This document shows positions 32,964 through 40,623 of a DNA stretch of 47,951 nt, one piece after another. The notes beneath the pieces were generated by a model that saw only the letters and a program-made list of their open reading frames with translations, was not told the DNA's origin and did not search any database. This DNA is from Chloroflexota bacterium. Its GTDB lineage: Bacteria > Chloroflexota > Dormibacteria > CF-121. Each line of letters starts with the position of its first letter. The stretch's first letter is position 1. Position numbers and translations under genes: made by a program. The stretch covers positions 1-47,951 of the forward strand of contig VBDZ01000010.1 of assembly GCA_005881215.1 (NCBI GenBank), in the 5' to 3' direction.

Positions 32964-34010
32964 ATGGGCTCCTTTGAGAAGGGGGATCGCGGCGCCCGCA
33001 TCCTGAAGATCCAGACGCTCCTCCAGGGGAATCCGCGAGGCCTGACCACCGGCGAGATCGCCCGCCGGACCGGGGTCAACCCGCGAACCACCTACCGGGA
33101 CGTGCGCGCCCTCGAGGCGATGAACGTACCGATCTACGAGGACCGGGGCCGGATCGTGATCGACCCGAACTACTTCATCGCGCCGGTGAAGTTCACCCTC
33201 CGCGAAGCGATGGCCCTGCTGATGGGGGTGCGGTTGATGTCGCGGCACGCCGACGAAGCCGATCCGGACGTGGCCGACGCCTTCACCAAGCTGGCCGCGG
33301 TGATGCCAGCCCCGGTCGCCGAGTACGTGCACGCGACCGTGCGCCAGATCGCCGCGCGGCCCCCGAATCCGGCCTACTCGCGGATCCTGCAGACCATTGC
33401 ACTCAGCTGGGCCGGTCAGAAGGCGGTCCGCATCTGGTACCCGAGCGCGGACCACGAGGTCAAGCCGCGCGTGATCGAGCCCTATTTCCTGGAGCCGTCG
33501 CTGATCGGACACAGCACCTACGTGGTGGCGCGCGATCGTGGGCGGGGGGAGATGCGGACCTTCAAGCTGGAGCGCATCAGCCGCGCCGAGCAGACCAGCG
33601 AGACCTATCAGATCCCCTCCGACTTCGATATCAACCGCTACCTGGCAGGCGCCTGGGGGATTTTTCACTCCGGCGAGCCGGTCGAGGTCCGGCTGCGCTT
33701 CTATCCCCCGGCCGCCGCCCGGGTCAAGGAATCGATCTGGCACCCATCGCAACGGCTCACCGAGGACCGCAAGGGCGTGGTGACGCTGACGGTCACCGTG
33801 GCCGGAACGGTCGAGATCACCCCCTGGATCCTCGGATGGGGCGATGTCGTTGAAGTCCTGGCGCCGCAGGAGCTGCGGGAGAAGATCGGCGCCACCGGGC
33901 TCAAGATGGGCGAACGCAACCGCCTGCACCAGCCGGTCGTCAAGAACGGTGGGCTACGCGGCGACCCGCGGCGACTTGCCGCAGGCGGGACACGGCGACC
34001 CCGCCTTTAA
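32964..34010 (+). CDS. WYL-domain transcriptional regulator
   Basis: 348 aa. N-terminal winged helix (about 10-65: ILKIQTLLQGNPRGLTTGEI, then the recognition helix NPRTTYRDVRALEAMN), WYL domain (about 140-235: VRIWYPSADHEVKPRVIEPY and VVARDRGRGEMRTFKLERI), and a WCX-type C-terminal domain (about 245-320). WYL proteins bind nucleic acids or nucleotides and control DNA-damage (PafBC) or phage-defence genes. Single WYL, so not itself a PafB-PafC fusion. Its 3' end overlaps the zinc-ribbon gene on the other strand by 57 nt. Confidence 0.9.
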   Translation: MGSFEKGDRGARILKIQTLLQGNPRGLTTGEIARRTGVNPRTTYRDVRALEAMNVPIYEDRGRIVIDPNYFIAPVKFTLREAMALLMGVRLMSRHADEADPDVADAFTKLAAVMPAPVAEYVHATVRQIAARPPNPAYSRILQTIALSWAGQKAVRIWYPSADHEVKPRVIEPYFLEPSLIGHSTYVVARDRGRGEMRTFKLERISRAEQTSETYQIPSDFDINRYLAGAWGIFHSGEPVEVRLRFYPPAAARVKESIWHPSQRLTEDRKGVVTLTVTVAGTVEITPWILGWGDVVEVLAPQELREKIGATGLKMGERNRLHQPVVKNGGLRGDPRRLAAGGTRRPRL

Positions 34011-34166
34011 CTCGGCCCGTTTGAACGCGTGACCGCCGCAGTGGGGGCACAGCGCGCCGGGCCGGAGTGAGTGGCCTTGCTCGGCCTTCTGCATCCGCTC
34101 GCGAATGTGGCTATCTTCCTCCGGCGGAATGAAGCGCGGGTCATCGGCCGAGAATTTGACGCTCAC
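33954..34166 (-). CDS. Small zinc-ribbon protein
   Basis: 70 aa from GTG at 34166, overlapping the stop of the uracil-DNA-glycosylase-like gene (GTGA). Starts VSVKFSADDPRF. A helix (EEDSHIRERMQKAEQGH) is followed by a zinc ribbon with two C-x2-C pairs (CPHCGGHAF and CPACGKSP). No known family. Tight coupling to the glycosylase-like gene suggests a partner in nucleic-acid binding. The last 57 nt overlap the convergent WYL gene. Confidence 0.65.
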   Translation of the reverse strand: MSVKFSADDPRFIPPEEDSHIRERMQKAEQGHSLRPGALCPHCGGHAFKRAELKAGSPCPACGKSPRVAA

Positions 34167-34909
34167 GCCGCCTTCAACTCCGTTGGCTGCAGCGCCTGTG
34201 GGCGTACCCGTTCGGCGATGGCGCGCCCGATCACGTCGGGGTGCAGGTCGACGCCACGCTGATAGGGATGCACGCTCAGGATGGCGGGCACGGTGCGGTT
34301 CGCCACCTCGATGTCGAGCACCCGGCCGTGCAGCGTGGTCATCGGGCCCCAACCGTCCCAGGTCCGCATCCTGCGCCACCAGAAGTAGCGGGCCACCGGC
34401 CCACCCATCGCGATCACGACCTGCGGCGAGATGCTGGTCAGCAAGCCCTGCAGGTGGCGGTCAACGCACTGGTTGATCGCGCCTTCGGTGACGCGGTCCG
34501 GATTCTCCGTCGCGCAGTGAACCGCCCAGGTGTGGAAGGCGAAGTCCAGAACGTCGTGCTTATCCAGCTTCTGGCCCATGCGGCGTCGCGCCTCCGTCAG
34601 AACTGCGCGAACGTACTGGAAGTAGGGGTGTGGGGTTTCCGACGTCATGTGATGCTCCAGCCGCGCCTCGTGCTCCAGCCACTCGGTGAACGCCTCATTG
34701 CTGGTGCTGGACAGGTCGAGCGGGCTCGGGCTGATGAAGACGACCGGCGCTTGCGGATTACCAAATCCAATTTGCGGCCGCCGAAGAGGTTGTGCCAATC
34801 CGTTGCAGGGACTGTCGGAGCCGCGGTCGGCTTCGGCGATCGCGCAGCCGTGCAGCCGCTTGAGCGCGTCGGAGCCGAAGAATTGCAGGTACTGCTGGCC
34901 CTTGCTCAC
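34163..34909 (-). CDS. Uracil-DNA-glycosylase superfamily protein
   Basis: 248 aa from GTG at 34909 (VSKGQQYLQFFG). Layout of the UDG superfamily: an N-terminal two-cysteine segment (GCAIAEADRGSDSPC), first loop VVFISPSPLDLSS where family 4/5 enzymes have GEAPG-like sequence, central VVIAMGGPVARYFW strand-helix, and second loop ILSVHPYQRG in the HPS position. Both active-site loops are divergent, so base excision is likely but unproven. ATG 34972 would leave 11 bp for a divergent promoter, so the later GTG is preferred. Coupled to the zinc-ribbon gene. Confidence 0.72.
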   Translation of the reverse strand: MSKGQQYLQFFGSDALKRLHGCAIAEADRGSDSPCNGLAQPLRRPQIGFGNPQAPVVFISPSPLDLSSTSNEAFTEWLEHEARLEHHMTSETPHPYFQYVRAVLTEARRRMGQKLDKHDVLDFAFHTWAVHCATENPDRVTEGAINQCVDRHLQGLLTSISPQVVIAMGGPVARYFWWRRMRTWDGWGPMTTLHGRVLDIEVANRTVPAILSVHPYQRGVDLHPDVIGRAIAERVRPQALQPTELKAA

Positions 34910-34971
34910 GCTGTGAGTTCGACGCAGAGAGATGCCGCAACCTTGCGCGAGGCCGCGGACGGCGGAGGCCA

Positions 34972-34977
34972 TACGAT
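34972..34977 (+). promoter_or_regulatory. -10 box of the rhodanese gene (leaderless)
   Basis: TACGAT ends 6 nt before the GTG at 34984, predicting a start of transcription on or beside the start codon. No clear -35. Confidence 0.45.
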
Positions 34978-34983
34978 AAGAAG

Positions 34984-35304
34984 GTGGCTGCAGTACCGGC
35001 GATAACGGTCTCCGAGTTGCGGGAACGGCTGGGCGCCGAGCCGAGGCCGTTCCTTCTCGACGTCCGGGAGCCCTGGGAATTCGTCGCCGGCCATGTTCCG
35101 GGCGCGCAGCTGATCCCGCTCGGTGAGTTGGAGCGGCGGGTTTCTCAGATCCCGCGCGATCGGCCGATCTTCGCCATCTGCCATAGCGGGCAACGCAGCC
35201 TGGCCGCGGCCAACTACCTCCTGGCGCTCGGCTATCGAGAGGTGGTCAACGTCGACGGCGGCACCGCCGCCTGGATCGAGCGCGGATACCCGGTCGACAA
35301 ATAG
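34984..35304 (+). CDS. Rhodanese-like domain protein
   Basis: 106 aa single rhodanese domain. Start GTG. LLDVREPWEFVAGHVPGAQLIPL is the substrate-side motif, and the active-site loop is AICHSGQRS with catalytic Cys in CHSGQR. Single-domain rhodaneses move sulfane sulfur. It is the first gene of the forward strand after the divergent UDG-like gene and ends just before the rmuC promoter, so it is likely a separate transcript. Confidence 0.88.
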   Translation: MAAVPAITVSELRERLGAEPRPFLLDVREPWEFVAGHVPGAQLIPLGELERRVSQIPRDRPIFAICHSGQRSLAAANYLLALGYREVVNVDGGTAAWIERGYPVDK

Positions 35305-35310
35305 CCTTTC

Positions 35311-35345
35311 CGCGACAGACAGCTGTCAAAACCGGGTGCTTGACT
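35311..35345 (+). promoter_or_regulatory. Shared promoter element, copy 2 (upstream of rmuC)
   Basis: CGCGACAGACAGCTGTC then AAAACCGG (35311-35335), then -10-like TTGACT (35340-35345), then six bases and an ATG at 35352. One mismatch in 25 to copy 1. Only the A of the TAnnnT -10 is missing, while spacing is identical in copies 1 and 2. Confidence 0.65.
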
Positions 35346-35351
35346 TTCAGG

Positions 35352-35414
35352 ATGAGCCCACCCACCATGATCACGACCATTCGTCTTGCCTACGTCCTGA
35401 AGGAGAAGCCGTGA
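35352..35414 (+). CDS. Leader peptide upstream of rmuC
   Basis: Twenty codons beginning MSPPTMITT and ending VLKEKP, stop TGA overlapping the rmuC GTG (CCGTGA). The ATG lies 6 nt after the -10 box, so the transcript would be leaderless. Translation would run through the rmuC ribbon-binding site (AAGGAG at about 35398-35404). It could make rmuC translation depend on the leader. Confidence 0.4.
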   Translation: MSPPTMITTIRLAYVLKEKP

Positions 35415-36529
35415 GCGTCCTGGAACTGGTCCTCGTCATCGTGCTGCTGGCCGCCGTGCTGGTGCTCCTCGCCATGCTCGTGTTGCGCCGGCCCGCCTCT
35501 GGGGGCGGCGCCTCGGACGCCGTCCTGCGCGCGCTCGCCGATCTCGGGGCACTCAAGTCGAACGTCGACGCCGTGAGTAATCAGCAGAGTTCGCTGGGCC
35601 AATCCCTGGGCATGCTGCAGGCGGCCGTGCAGGGTGTGGAAACAAAAGTCATCGAAAGTTCCGCGGGCGTCCGCGACGCCATCGGGAAGGATCTCTCCGA
35701 CGCCAGGCTGGTCGTCGAGCGGCTGAAGGTCGACGCTGAGGAACGGCGACGCATGGAGGAGGACGTGCAGGCCAGCGCCCGCCGGATCGAGGCCGTCTTG
35801 CTGGGCAGCCGCACGCGTGGCGCCGCCGGCGAAAACATCCTGCAGGATGCGTTCCGGCAGTTCCCGCCCGAGATGATCGACATGAACTTCCGAGTGAATG
35901 GCAAGGTGGTCGAGTTCGCCCTCGTGCTCGCCAACGGCAAGCGATTACCGATCGATAGCAAGTGGCCGTCACCCGAGTTGCTCGACCGGCTGAGCGATGA
36001 GCTTCAGGAGCCGTCGAAAGAGGCGGCCGTCGTCCAGGAGATCGAGCGCGTCCTGAGGCTGAAGGTCCGCGAGGTGCGGCAGTATATCGATCCGGGGGCG
36101 ACGCTGGCGTTCGCGGTCGCCGCCGTCCCCGACCCGGTCTTCAACGCCTGCCGCCGGGCGCACCTCGAGGCCTATCGGGAGGGCGTGATCCTGATGCCGT
36201 ATAGCATGACGATCCCATACGTGCTGGCACTCTTCCGGCTGCACCTGCAGTACGCTCGCTCGATCGACCTGGAGAACCTCGAGGGTTACCTGCAGCAGAT
36301 CGACGACAACGTGACCGCGCTCGACCGGGTGCTGGAAAACAGCATCGCGCGGGGCAGCACGATGATTCAGAACGCCTTCAACGATGCGAAGCGCAACCTG
36401 GGACAGATGCGCGGCGCCCTGGCGGCAATCCGGGCGGTGCCGCAGTTACCGCTCAGCGAGGAGCCCGAGATGGACCAGGTCGAGGAACACGACCTCGCCC
36501 TCTTGATGGGCGGTCCCCGCCGAGGTTAG
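35411..36529 (+). CDS. rmuC: DNA recombination protein RmuC homologue
   Basis: 372 aa, GTG start with AAGGAGA 5-7 nt upstream. N-terminal membrane helix (about 3-25), a coiled-coil segment (about 40-120), then the RmuC nuclease-like domain: RTRGAAGENILQDAFRQFP, LPIDSKWPSPELLDRL (with the DSK of a PD-(D/E)XK fold), YIDPGATLAFAVAAVPDPVF. RmuC restrains inversion between short inverted repeats; catalysis is unproven. Its promoter carries the repeat element shared with rtcB and the 135-aa gene, fitting a stress-induced role. Overlaps the next gene's stop by 4 nt. Confidence 0.9.
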   Translation: MSVLELVLVIVLLAAVLVLLAMLVLRRPASGGGASDAVLRALADLGALKSNVDAVSNQQSSLGQSLGMLQAAVQGVETKVIESSAGVRDAIGKDLSDARLVVERLKVDAEERRRMEEDVQASARRIEAVLLGSRTRGAAGENILQDAFRQFPPEMIDMNFRVNGKVVEFALVLANGKRLPIDSKWPSPELLDRLSDELQEPSKEAAVVQEIERVLRLKVREVRQYIDPGATLAFAVAAVPDPVFNACRRAHLEAYREGVILMPYSMTIPYVLALFRLHLQYARSIDLENLEGYLQQIDDNVTALDRVLENSIARGSTMIQNAFNDAKRNLGQMRGALAAIRAVPQLPLSEEPEMDQVEEHDLALLMGGPRRG

Positions 36530-37032
36530 GCGAGCCCGGGGGTGCGCGCCATCCGCATGATCAGGACCAGGAAGGCGATGAACCCACCGCCGAGCATGTA
36601 GGTCAGGGTGCTCGGCTGATCGCCCGAGCTGTCGACCACCAGGCTGTCGCTCGCCATGACGCTACCGGCCTCGTTCGTGACCTCGATTGCATAGGTCCCG
36701 CGCGCGAGATTGTCCGGAAGCTTGATCAGCGCGTGATTGGCATCGGGCACCTGGATGGTGGTGGCCAGCCGCGTGCCGACCTGCACCTTAGTGGCCGGCG
36801 TCAGGAACTGGCCAACGATCATGATGTTCGGTTGCACAGTCGGGTTCACCTTCAAGGGGTTGACCTGGTAGACCTGCGGCAGCCGCACGGTCGTGGCGTG
36901 TGGCGCGGCAACCGGCGGCAGCGGCTTCGGGGTGGGGGCGGTTCGCGCGGTGCTCGCGAGCACCGGCGCGGCCGTGAGGCCGAGCGCGAACAGGGTCAGG
37001 AGTCCGCCGATCGCCATCCTGAGTGCAGCCAT
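36526..37032 (-). CDS. Exported protein with a TIG-like domain and a C-terminal membrane anchor
   Basis: 168 aa. Signal peptide (about 5-26), a Pro-rich stretch (30-45), a single Ig-like sandwich (about 60-135: NPLKVNPTVQPNIMIVGQFL, ATKVQVG, then LARGTYAIEVTNEAGSVMAS) close in pattern to the C-terminal domain of the pseudo-protease at 3718, and a C-terminal membrane helix (about 142-162) followed by RMART. Its beta-sandwich suggests binding, but no ligand is indicated. Convergent with rmuC, 4-nt overlap. Confidence 0.7.
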   Translation of the reverse strand: MAALRMAIGGLLTLFALGLTAAPVLASTARTAPTPKPLPPVAAPHATTVRLPQVYQVNPLKVNPTVQPNIMIVGQFLTPATKVQVGTRLATTIQVPDANHALIKLPDNLARGTYAIEVTNEAGSVMASDSLVVDSSGDQPSTLTYMLGGGFIAFLVLIMRMARTPGLA

Positions 37033-37138
37033 GGATTCGCTCTACCTTGGAAAACGTCTGCGACGCTGCCAGTCAGGTGGCGAAGCGGACCATTCCGCCT
37101 GCGCACACGGACGTAGTTGTAACCCTGATCGAAACGAA

Positions 37139-37166
37139 ACAGCCCCTGCCACTCGGCAGGGGCTGT
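37139..37166 (-). terminator. Terminator of the histone-like gene
   Basis: ACAGCCCCTGCC-ACTC-GGCAGGGGCTGT, a perfect 12-bp stem, followed on the minus strand by TTCGTTTC. It lies 14 nt past the stop of the histone-like gene and is also a likely barrier to read-through into the next gene. Confidence 0.85.
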
Positions 37167-37179
37167 AGTTGGCGCTGGT

Positions 37180-37653
37180 TTAGCGGCTGCCGCCTCCCGG
37201 CCAGGTCTGCTCGGGAGGACGCTCCCCGATCTTGATTCGCTCGGAGCTGCCGCCTAGCGAACTGGACTCCGACTCGCTGCCCATGCCCGATTCGCTGCCA
37301 AACCCACCGTAGGTCGGCATGCTGGGCGCCGGTTCCGGCGGCCGCGCCACGGGGCGCCCGCTGCTGAATGACGTCGCGGGCTTGGGAGCGGCTGGTTGCG
37401 CCGCCCGCGCCGCCGGCTTCGAGGCCGCTTTCTTCGTCGTCGCGCGCGGGGTGCTCCGCTTGGCGGTGGCGCGCTTCGCGGTGGCGCGCTTTGCCGTGGC
37501 CTTCCTGGCCGTGCCCCGCTTCGCCGTGCTGCGCTTGGCGGTGGTCCGCTTTGCGGTGGTCCGCTTCGCCGTCGACTTCTTCTTGCCGCCAGCCCGCTTT
37601 GCGGTCGATCGCTTGGCGGTCGATTTCTTCGATGACTTCTTCTTTGCCGGCAT
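37180..37653 (-). CDS. Lys/Ala-rich histone H1-like nucleoid protein
   Basis: 157 aa. ATG 37653 has a strong GGAGGAGAA site. Residues 1-85 are a run of (S/T)(T/A)AKR and KATAKR-type repeats, 13 or more, like the C-terminal tail of mycobacterial HU/Hlp or eukaryotic H1, but without an HU fold in front. Residues 90-157 are Pro/Ser/Gly-rich and acidic-neutral (SSGRPVARPPEPAPSM, GSESGMGSES). Likely a DNA-compacting protein. Strong own promoter and own terminator indicate a monocistronic, well-expressed gene. Confidence 0.82.
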   Translation of the reverse strand: MPAKKKSSKKSTAKRSTAKRAGGKKKSTAKRTTAKRTTAKRSTAKRGTARKATAKRATAKRATAKRSTPRATTKKAASKPAARAAQPAAPKPATSFSSGRPVARPPEPAPSMPTYGGFGSESGMGSESESSSLGGSSERIKIGERPPEQTWPGGGSR

Positions 37654-37732
37654 TTCTCCTCCCTTCGGCTACGCGACCTCTGGATCGCGCGTGGTAATAC
37701 GTGCGGATGAGGACCGCTGCTGTTACCTGCGA

Positions 37733-37761
37733 GTTATAGCATCGGCATCCGGCAAAGACAA
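37733..37761 (-). promoter_or_regulatory. Strong promoter of the histone-like gene
   Basis: Minus strand: TTGTCT (37761-37756), 17-nt spacer, TGC-TATAAC (TATAAC at 37738-37733), giving an extended -10. Leader to the ATG is about 73 nt. Best match to a sigma70 promoter in the window. Confidence 0.75.
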
Positions 37762-37784
37762 GCATCTTTCCGGTGGCACCGGGC

Positions 37785-39401
37785 TCAGTAACCGATAACG
37801 GTACTCGTCCCCGGCCTGGGATCACCGGCGCCCACCAGCATCGTGCCATCCAGCTCGATCACCTGCGCCGCGCCGCCGGCTTCCCAGTCGCCGATCAGGC
37901 CTACCTGGTGGCCGCGCTTCCGGAGCGATTCGGCGATTGCCTCCGAGAATCGTCCTTCGAGCTCCAGGCTGGCATCGGTCCACGAGGTTTGGGAGCCCAT
38001 CCGCCACCGTGGCGCATCGACGGCGGCCTGTGGCGGCATTTCCCGATCCGCGATGTTACTGACGAGCTGGAGGTTGGTCTGCACCTGCCAGAAGGAGCCC
38101 GGGGTGCCGCCCACGATGTGGGGCCGCCCATCCCGGAGCAGCATCCACGAGTTCAGGGTGTGAATCGGCCGCTTACCGGGGGCGAGCCGGTTTGGGCTGC
38201 CCTCTTCGAGGCTGAAGCAGCCCATCCGGTTGTTCAGCAGGATCCCGGTGTCGCCGGCCACCACCCCGTTTCCGGCGTACAGGCTGTGAATGTAGGAGAC
38301 GACATTGCGTGCCTCGTCGACCACGCAGAGATAGGTGGTGTCCGGGTGACCGGCGGGTTCTGGCTGCAACGGCAGGGCCCGGCGTTGATCGATCCGGCCA
38401 GCCAGGGACGCGGCGTGTGCCTTGGAAAGCAGCGGGCCGAGGTCGGTGGGGCTGACCCGGGGATCGCCCACCCGGCTGAGCCGCTCCCGGAGGGCCAGCT
38501 TGTGCGCCTCCACCTGGAAGTGAACCCGATCCACCGGGTCGCTCGGCACCCCGGCGCTCTCGAGGATATTGAGCGCGATCAGGAGGATCAGGCCCTGCGA
38601 TACGGGCGGCTGCTCCAGTACCGTCCAGCCCCGGTAGGTGGTCCCGATCGGCTCGAGGATCTCGGTGCGATGTTCGGCGAAATCACGCTGGGAGAACAGG
38701 CCGCCGGCGCGGTCCGAGGCGGCGACGATCGCGTCGGCGATCCCGCCGCGGTAGAAGGCGCTCGGCCCCTCCGCCTGCAGGGTCCGTAGCGTGCGGGCGA
38801 GGTCGGGCTGACGCAAGACGGCGCCGGCGGGCGGGGGATGACCGTCCGGAAAGAAGATCGCCCGGGTCTCACGGAACGGCGCCGCGACCGCTGCCATCTC
38901 GCGGTTGTTGCGCGCCTGGCGCGCCGTCAGCGGAAATCCGCGCTCCGCGTAATGGATCGCGTCCTCCAGCAGGGTGCCCAGCGACATCGTGCCGTGACGC
39001 TCGAGCGCCGTCCGCCAGGCATCGACCAGGCCGGGGACCGTGGCGGCCAGCCAGCCGGACTCGGGGATCCGTCCCTCGGCCAGATAACGGTCGACGGTCG
39101 CGGCGAGCGGTGCGGCGCCGCTGCCGTTGATCGCGGTCACGGTCTTTCGCTCCGCCGACGCGATCAGCAGGAAGGCATCGCCACCAAGCTGTCCACTCCA
39201 GGGCTCAACCACCGTGAGGACCGCCCCGGCGGCGACGGCGGCGTCGAGCGCGTTCCCCCCGGCTCGCAGCACCCGCAGCCCGGCCGCGCTGGCCAGTGGA
39301 TTGACGCTCGCGATCATTCCGTGAGGGGCTCGACGAGGTTCCTGGGCCGGCCAGCTATCGGTCACGGGTGTCGCGGAATGTCTGGCACCTTCAACGCGCA
39401 T
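37785..39401 (-). CDS. Gamma-glutamyltranspeptidase-like Ntn hydrolase
   Basis: 538 aa. Autoprocessing Thr in PAGHPDTTYLCVVDEARNV (Thr at about 354) splits it into large and small subunits. Other motifs: GMIASVNPLASAAGLRVLRAGGNALDAAVA, QLGGDAFLL, GNGVVAGDTGILLNNRMGCF and the glutathione-binding RMGS. No signal peptide is obvious, unlike many GGTs, so location is uncertain; glutathione is rare in this type of organism, so the substrate may be another gamma-glutamyl compound. Starts inside the last codons of the upstream hydrolase gene (11-nt overlap). Confidence 0.9.
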   Translation of the reverse strand: MRVEGARHSATPVTDSWPAQEPRRAPHGMIASVNPLASAAGLRVLRAGGNALDAAVAAGAVLTVVEPWSGQLGGDAFLLIASAERKTVTAINGSGAAPLAATVDRYLAEGRIPESGWLAATVPGLVDAWRTALERHGTMSLGTLLEDAIHYAERGFPLTARQARNNREMAAVAAPFRETRAIFFPDGHPPPAGAVLRQPDLARTLRTLQAEGPSAFYRGGIADAIVAASDRAGGLFSQRDFAEHRTEILEPIGTTYRGWTVLEQPPVSQGLILLIALNILESAGVPSDPVDRVHFQVEAHKLALRERLSRVGDPRVSPTDLGPLLSKAHAASLAGRIDQRRALPLQPEPAGHPDTTYLCVVDEARNVVSYIHSLYAGNGVVAGDTGILLNNRMGCFSLEEGSPNRLAPGKRPIHTLNSWMLLRDGRPHIVGGTPGSFWQVQTNLQLVSNIADREMPPQAAVDAPRWRMGSQTSWTDASLELEGRFSEAIAESLRKRGHQVGLIGDWEAGGAAQVIELDGTMLVGAGDPRPGTSTVIGY

Positions 39402-40179
39402 TCATCCAGTCGAGCACGGTGGCGTACACGGCATCGTGCTCGAGATCGACGGTGATCGCATGGCCGGACCGCTCGAACCAGACGAGCCGCTTGTCGGTCG
39501 ATCCGAGGCGAGCCATGATGTGCGGCGCGTTCGCTACCGGGACCGTTCGGTCGTTTCGGCCCTGCATGATCAGCGCCGGCATGGTCAGCTGGGGCAGCTC
39601 CCGCTCCACCAGCCGGCCCAGTTGCATCGTGCTCTCGATGCACACGGTGGGACGCCGAGCATAGCTATGCAGCAGGCGCACCGCGCTCGGGTCGCCCAGG
39701 TCATTGTTTCCGGTTGGAACGTGCCAGCGGACCAGGTACTTGACGCCACGGATCCACGTGATCCGCCAGTCTTGAAAGAAGCTCGGTGAGGTCGGCGCGC
39801 CCATCGCGATCACGCCCTTGAGGTCGGGATGGGCGGCGGCCAGGTGCAGCGCCAGGGTGCCGCCCAGCGACTGGCCGCAAACGAACACCTCCGTGCAATC
39901 CTGGCGCAACGTCTGGTAGGCGAACTCTGCCGATGCGGCCCAATCCTGCCAGCGGGTCCGGGCCATGGCCTCCGGGGTCAGCCCGTGACCGGCAAGTAAC
40001 GGTCCGATGACGTCGTAGCCGCGAGCGGCGAGGAACTCGCCGAGTCCGCGCATCTCCGGTGGGGTGCCGGCAAACCCATGGATCAACAGGCAGCCCCGGG
40101 TTCCGCCGCGGATGCGAAATGGCTGCAACGCCTCCGGCTCGGCCGGCGAGCTCCAGACTGAATGCGTGACCACGGCCAT
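39391..40179 (-). CDS. Alpha/beta hydrolase (carboxylesterase/lysophospholipase type)
   Basis: 262 aa. HGFAGTPPEMRGLG holds the oxyanion-hole motif, nucleophile Ser in CGQSLGGTLAL, acid in QGRNDRTVP and base in SGHAITVD. Layout matches the Est30 carboxylesterase group and monoacylglycerol lipases. TTG and ATG starts are adjacent; ATG 40179 is preferred. Its C-terminus overlaps the start of the GGT-like gene. A cytosolic esterase is likely; substrate unknown. Confidence 0.87.
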   Translation of the reverse strand: MAVVTHSVWSSPAEPEALQPFRIRGGTRGCLLIHGFAGTPPEMRGLGEFLAARGYDVIGPLLAGHGLTPEAMARTRWQDWAASAEFAYQTLRQDCTEVFVCGQSLGGTLALHLAAAHPDLKGVIAMGAPTSPSFFQDWRITWIRGVKYLVRWHVPTGNNDLGDPSAVRLLHSYARRPTVCIESTMQLGRLVERELPQLTMPALIMQGRNDRTVPVANAPHIMARLGSTDKRLVWFERSGHAITVDLEHDAVYATVLDWMNAR

Positions 40180-40295
40180 CAATTCGAAGTCTATCGGCCC
40201 GCAAGTTCGATATAGCGCGCTCGGTTATATGGGCCGGCGAGGTGTCGCTACCGGTCCCCGAATCGGGTGACCGTAACTGGGGGGTGAACTAGCGA

Positions 40296-40616
40296 GTGGC
40301 GATCGTCGGATGGCTCATCGCACTGCTCCTGGGCATCGTGCTCGCACTGTTCTCCGTGGGGAATCAGCAGTCGGCAACGATCAACGTGCTCGGCACCAGC
40401 TACCAGGAAATCCCGACCTGGGTCGTGATGCTGGCCTCCGCGGCGCTCGGCGCCCTTATGGTGCTCGTCATCAGCCTGGTCGACCGGGTGCGCTGGTTCA
40501 TGAGTACCCGCTTCACCAAGAAGGTGCTCACCGAGCACAAGCGGATGATCATCCAGCGAGATAACCGGATCGCGGAGCTGGAGCAAGAAGTGCTCCGGCT
40601 ACGGGGCGCCGCCTGA
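40296..40616 (+). CDS. LapA-domain membrane protein
   Basis: 106 aa, GTG start with GGGGGG upstream. Two membrane helices (about 3-22 and 42-64) around the short NQQSATINVLGTSYQEIPTW loop, followed by a cytosolic coiled coil ending EQEVLRLRG. This is the LapA layout; in E. coli LapA/LapB act in lipopolysaccharide control, but in Gram-positive-type genomes the role is unclear. The next gene starts 7 nt later, so the pair is an operon. Confidence 0.82.
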   Translation: MAIVGWLIALLLGIVLALFSVGNQQSATINVLGTSYQEIPTWVVMLASAALGALMVLVISLVDRVRWFMSTRFTKKVLTEHKRMIIQRDNRIAELEQEVLRLRGAA

Positions 40617-40623
40617 GGCAACG

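Noticed and set aside
28478-35335. Two oppositely oriented 25-bp repeats that could be transposon ends around a 6.9-kb segment
   Set aside because: A third, partly matching copy lies at 47692, all three point into genes at fixed -10 spacing, there is no transposase between them, and no target duplication is visible.
36526-37032. Paralogy with the pseudo-protease because both have TIG-like domains
   Set aside because: Only the Ig-like pattern is shared; no extended identity outside it.
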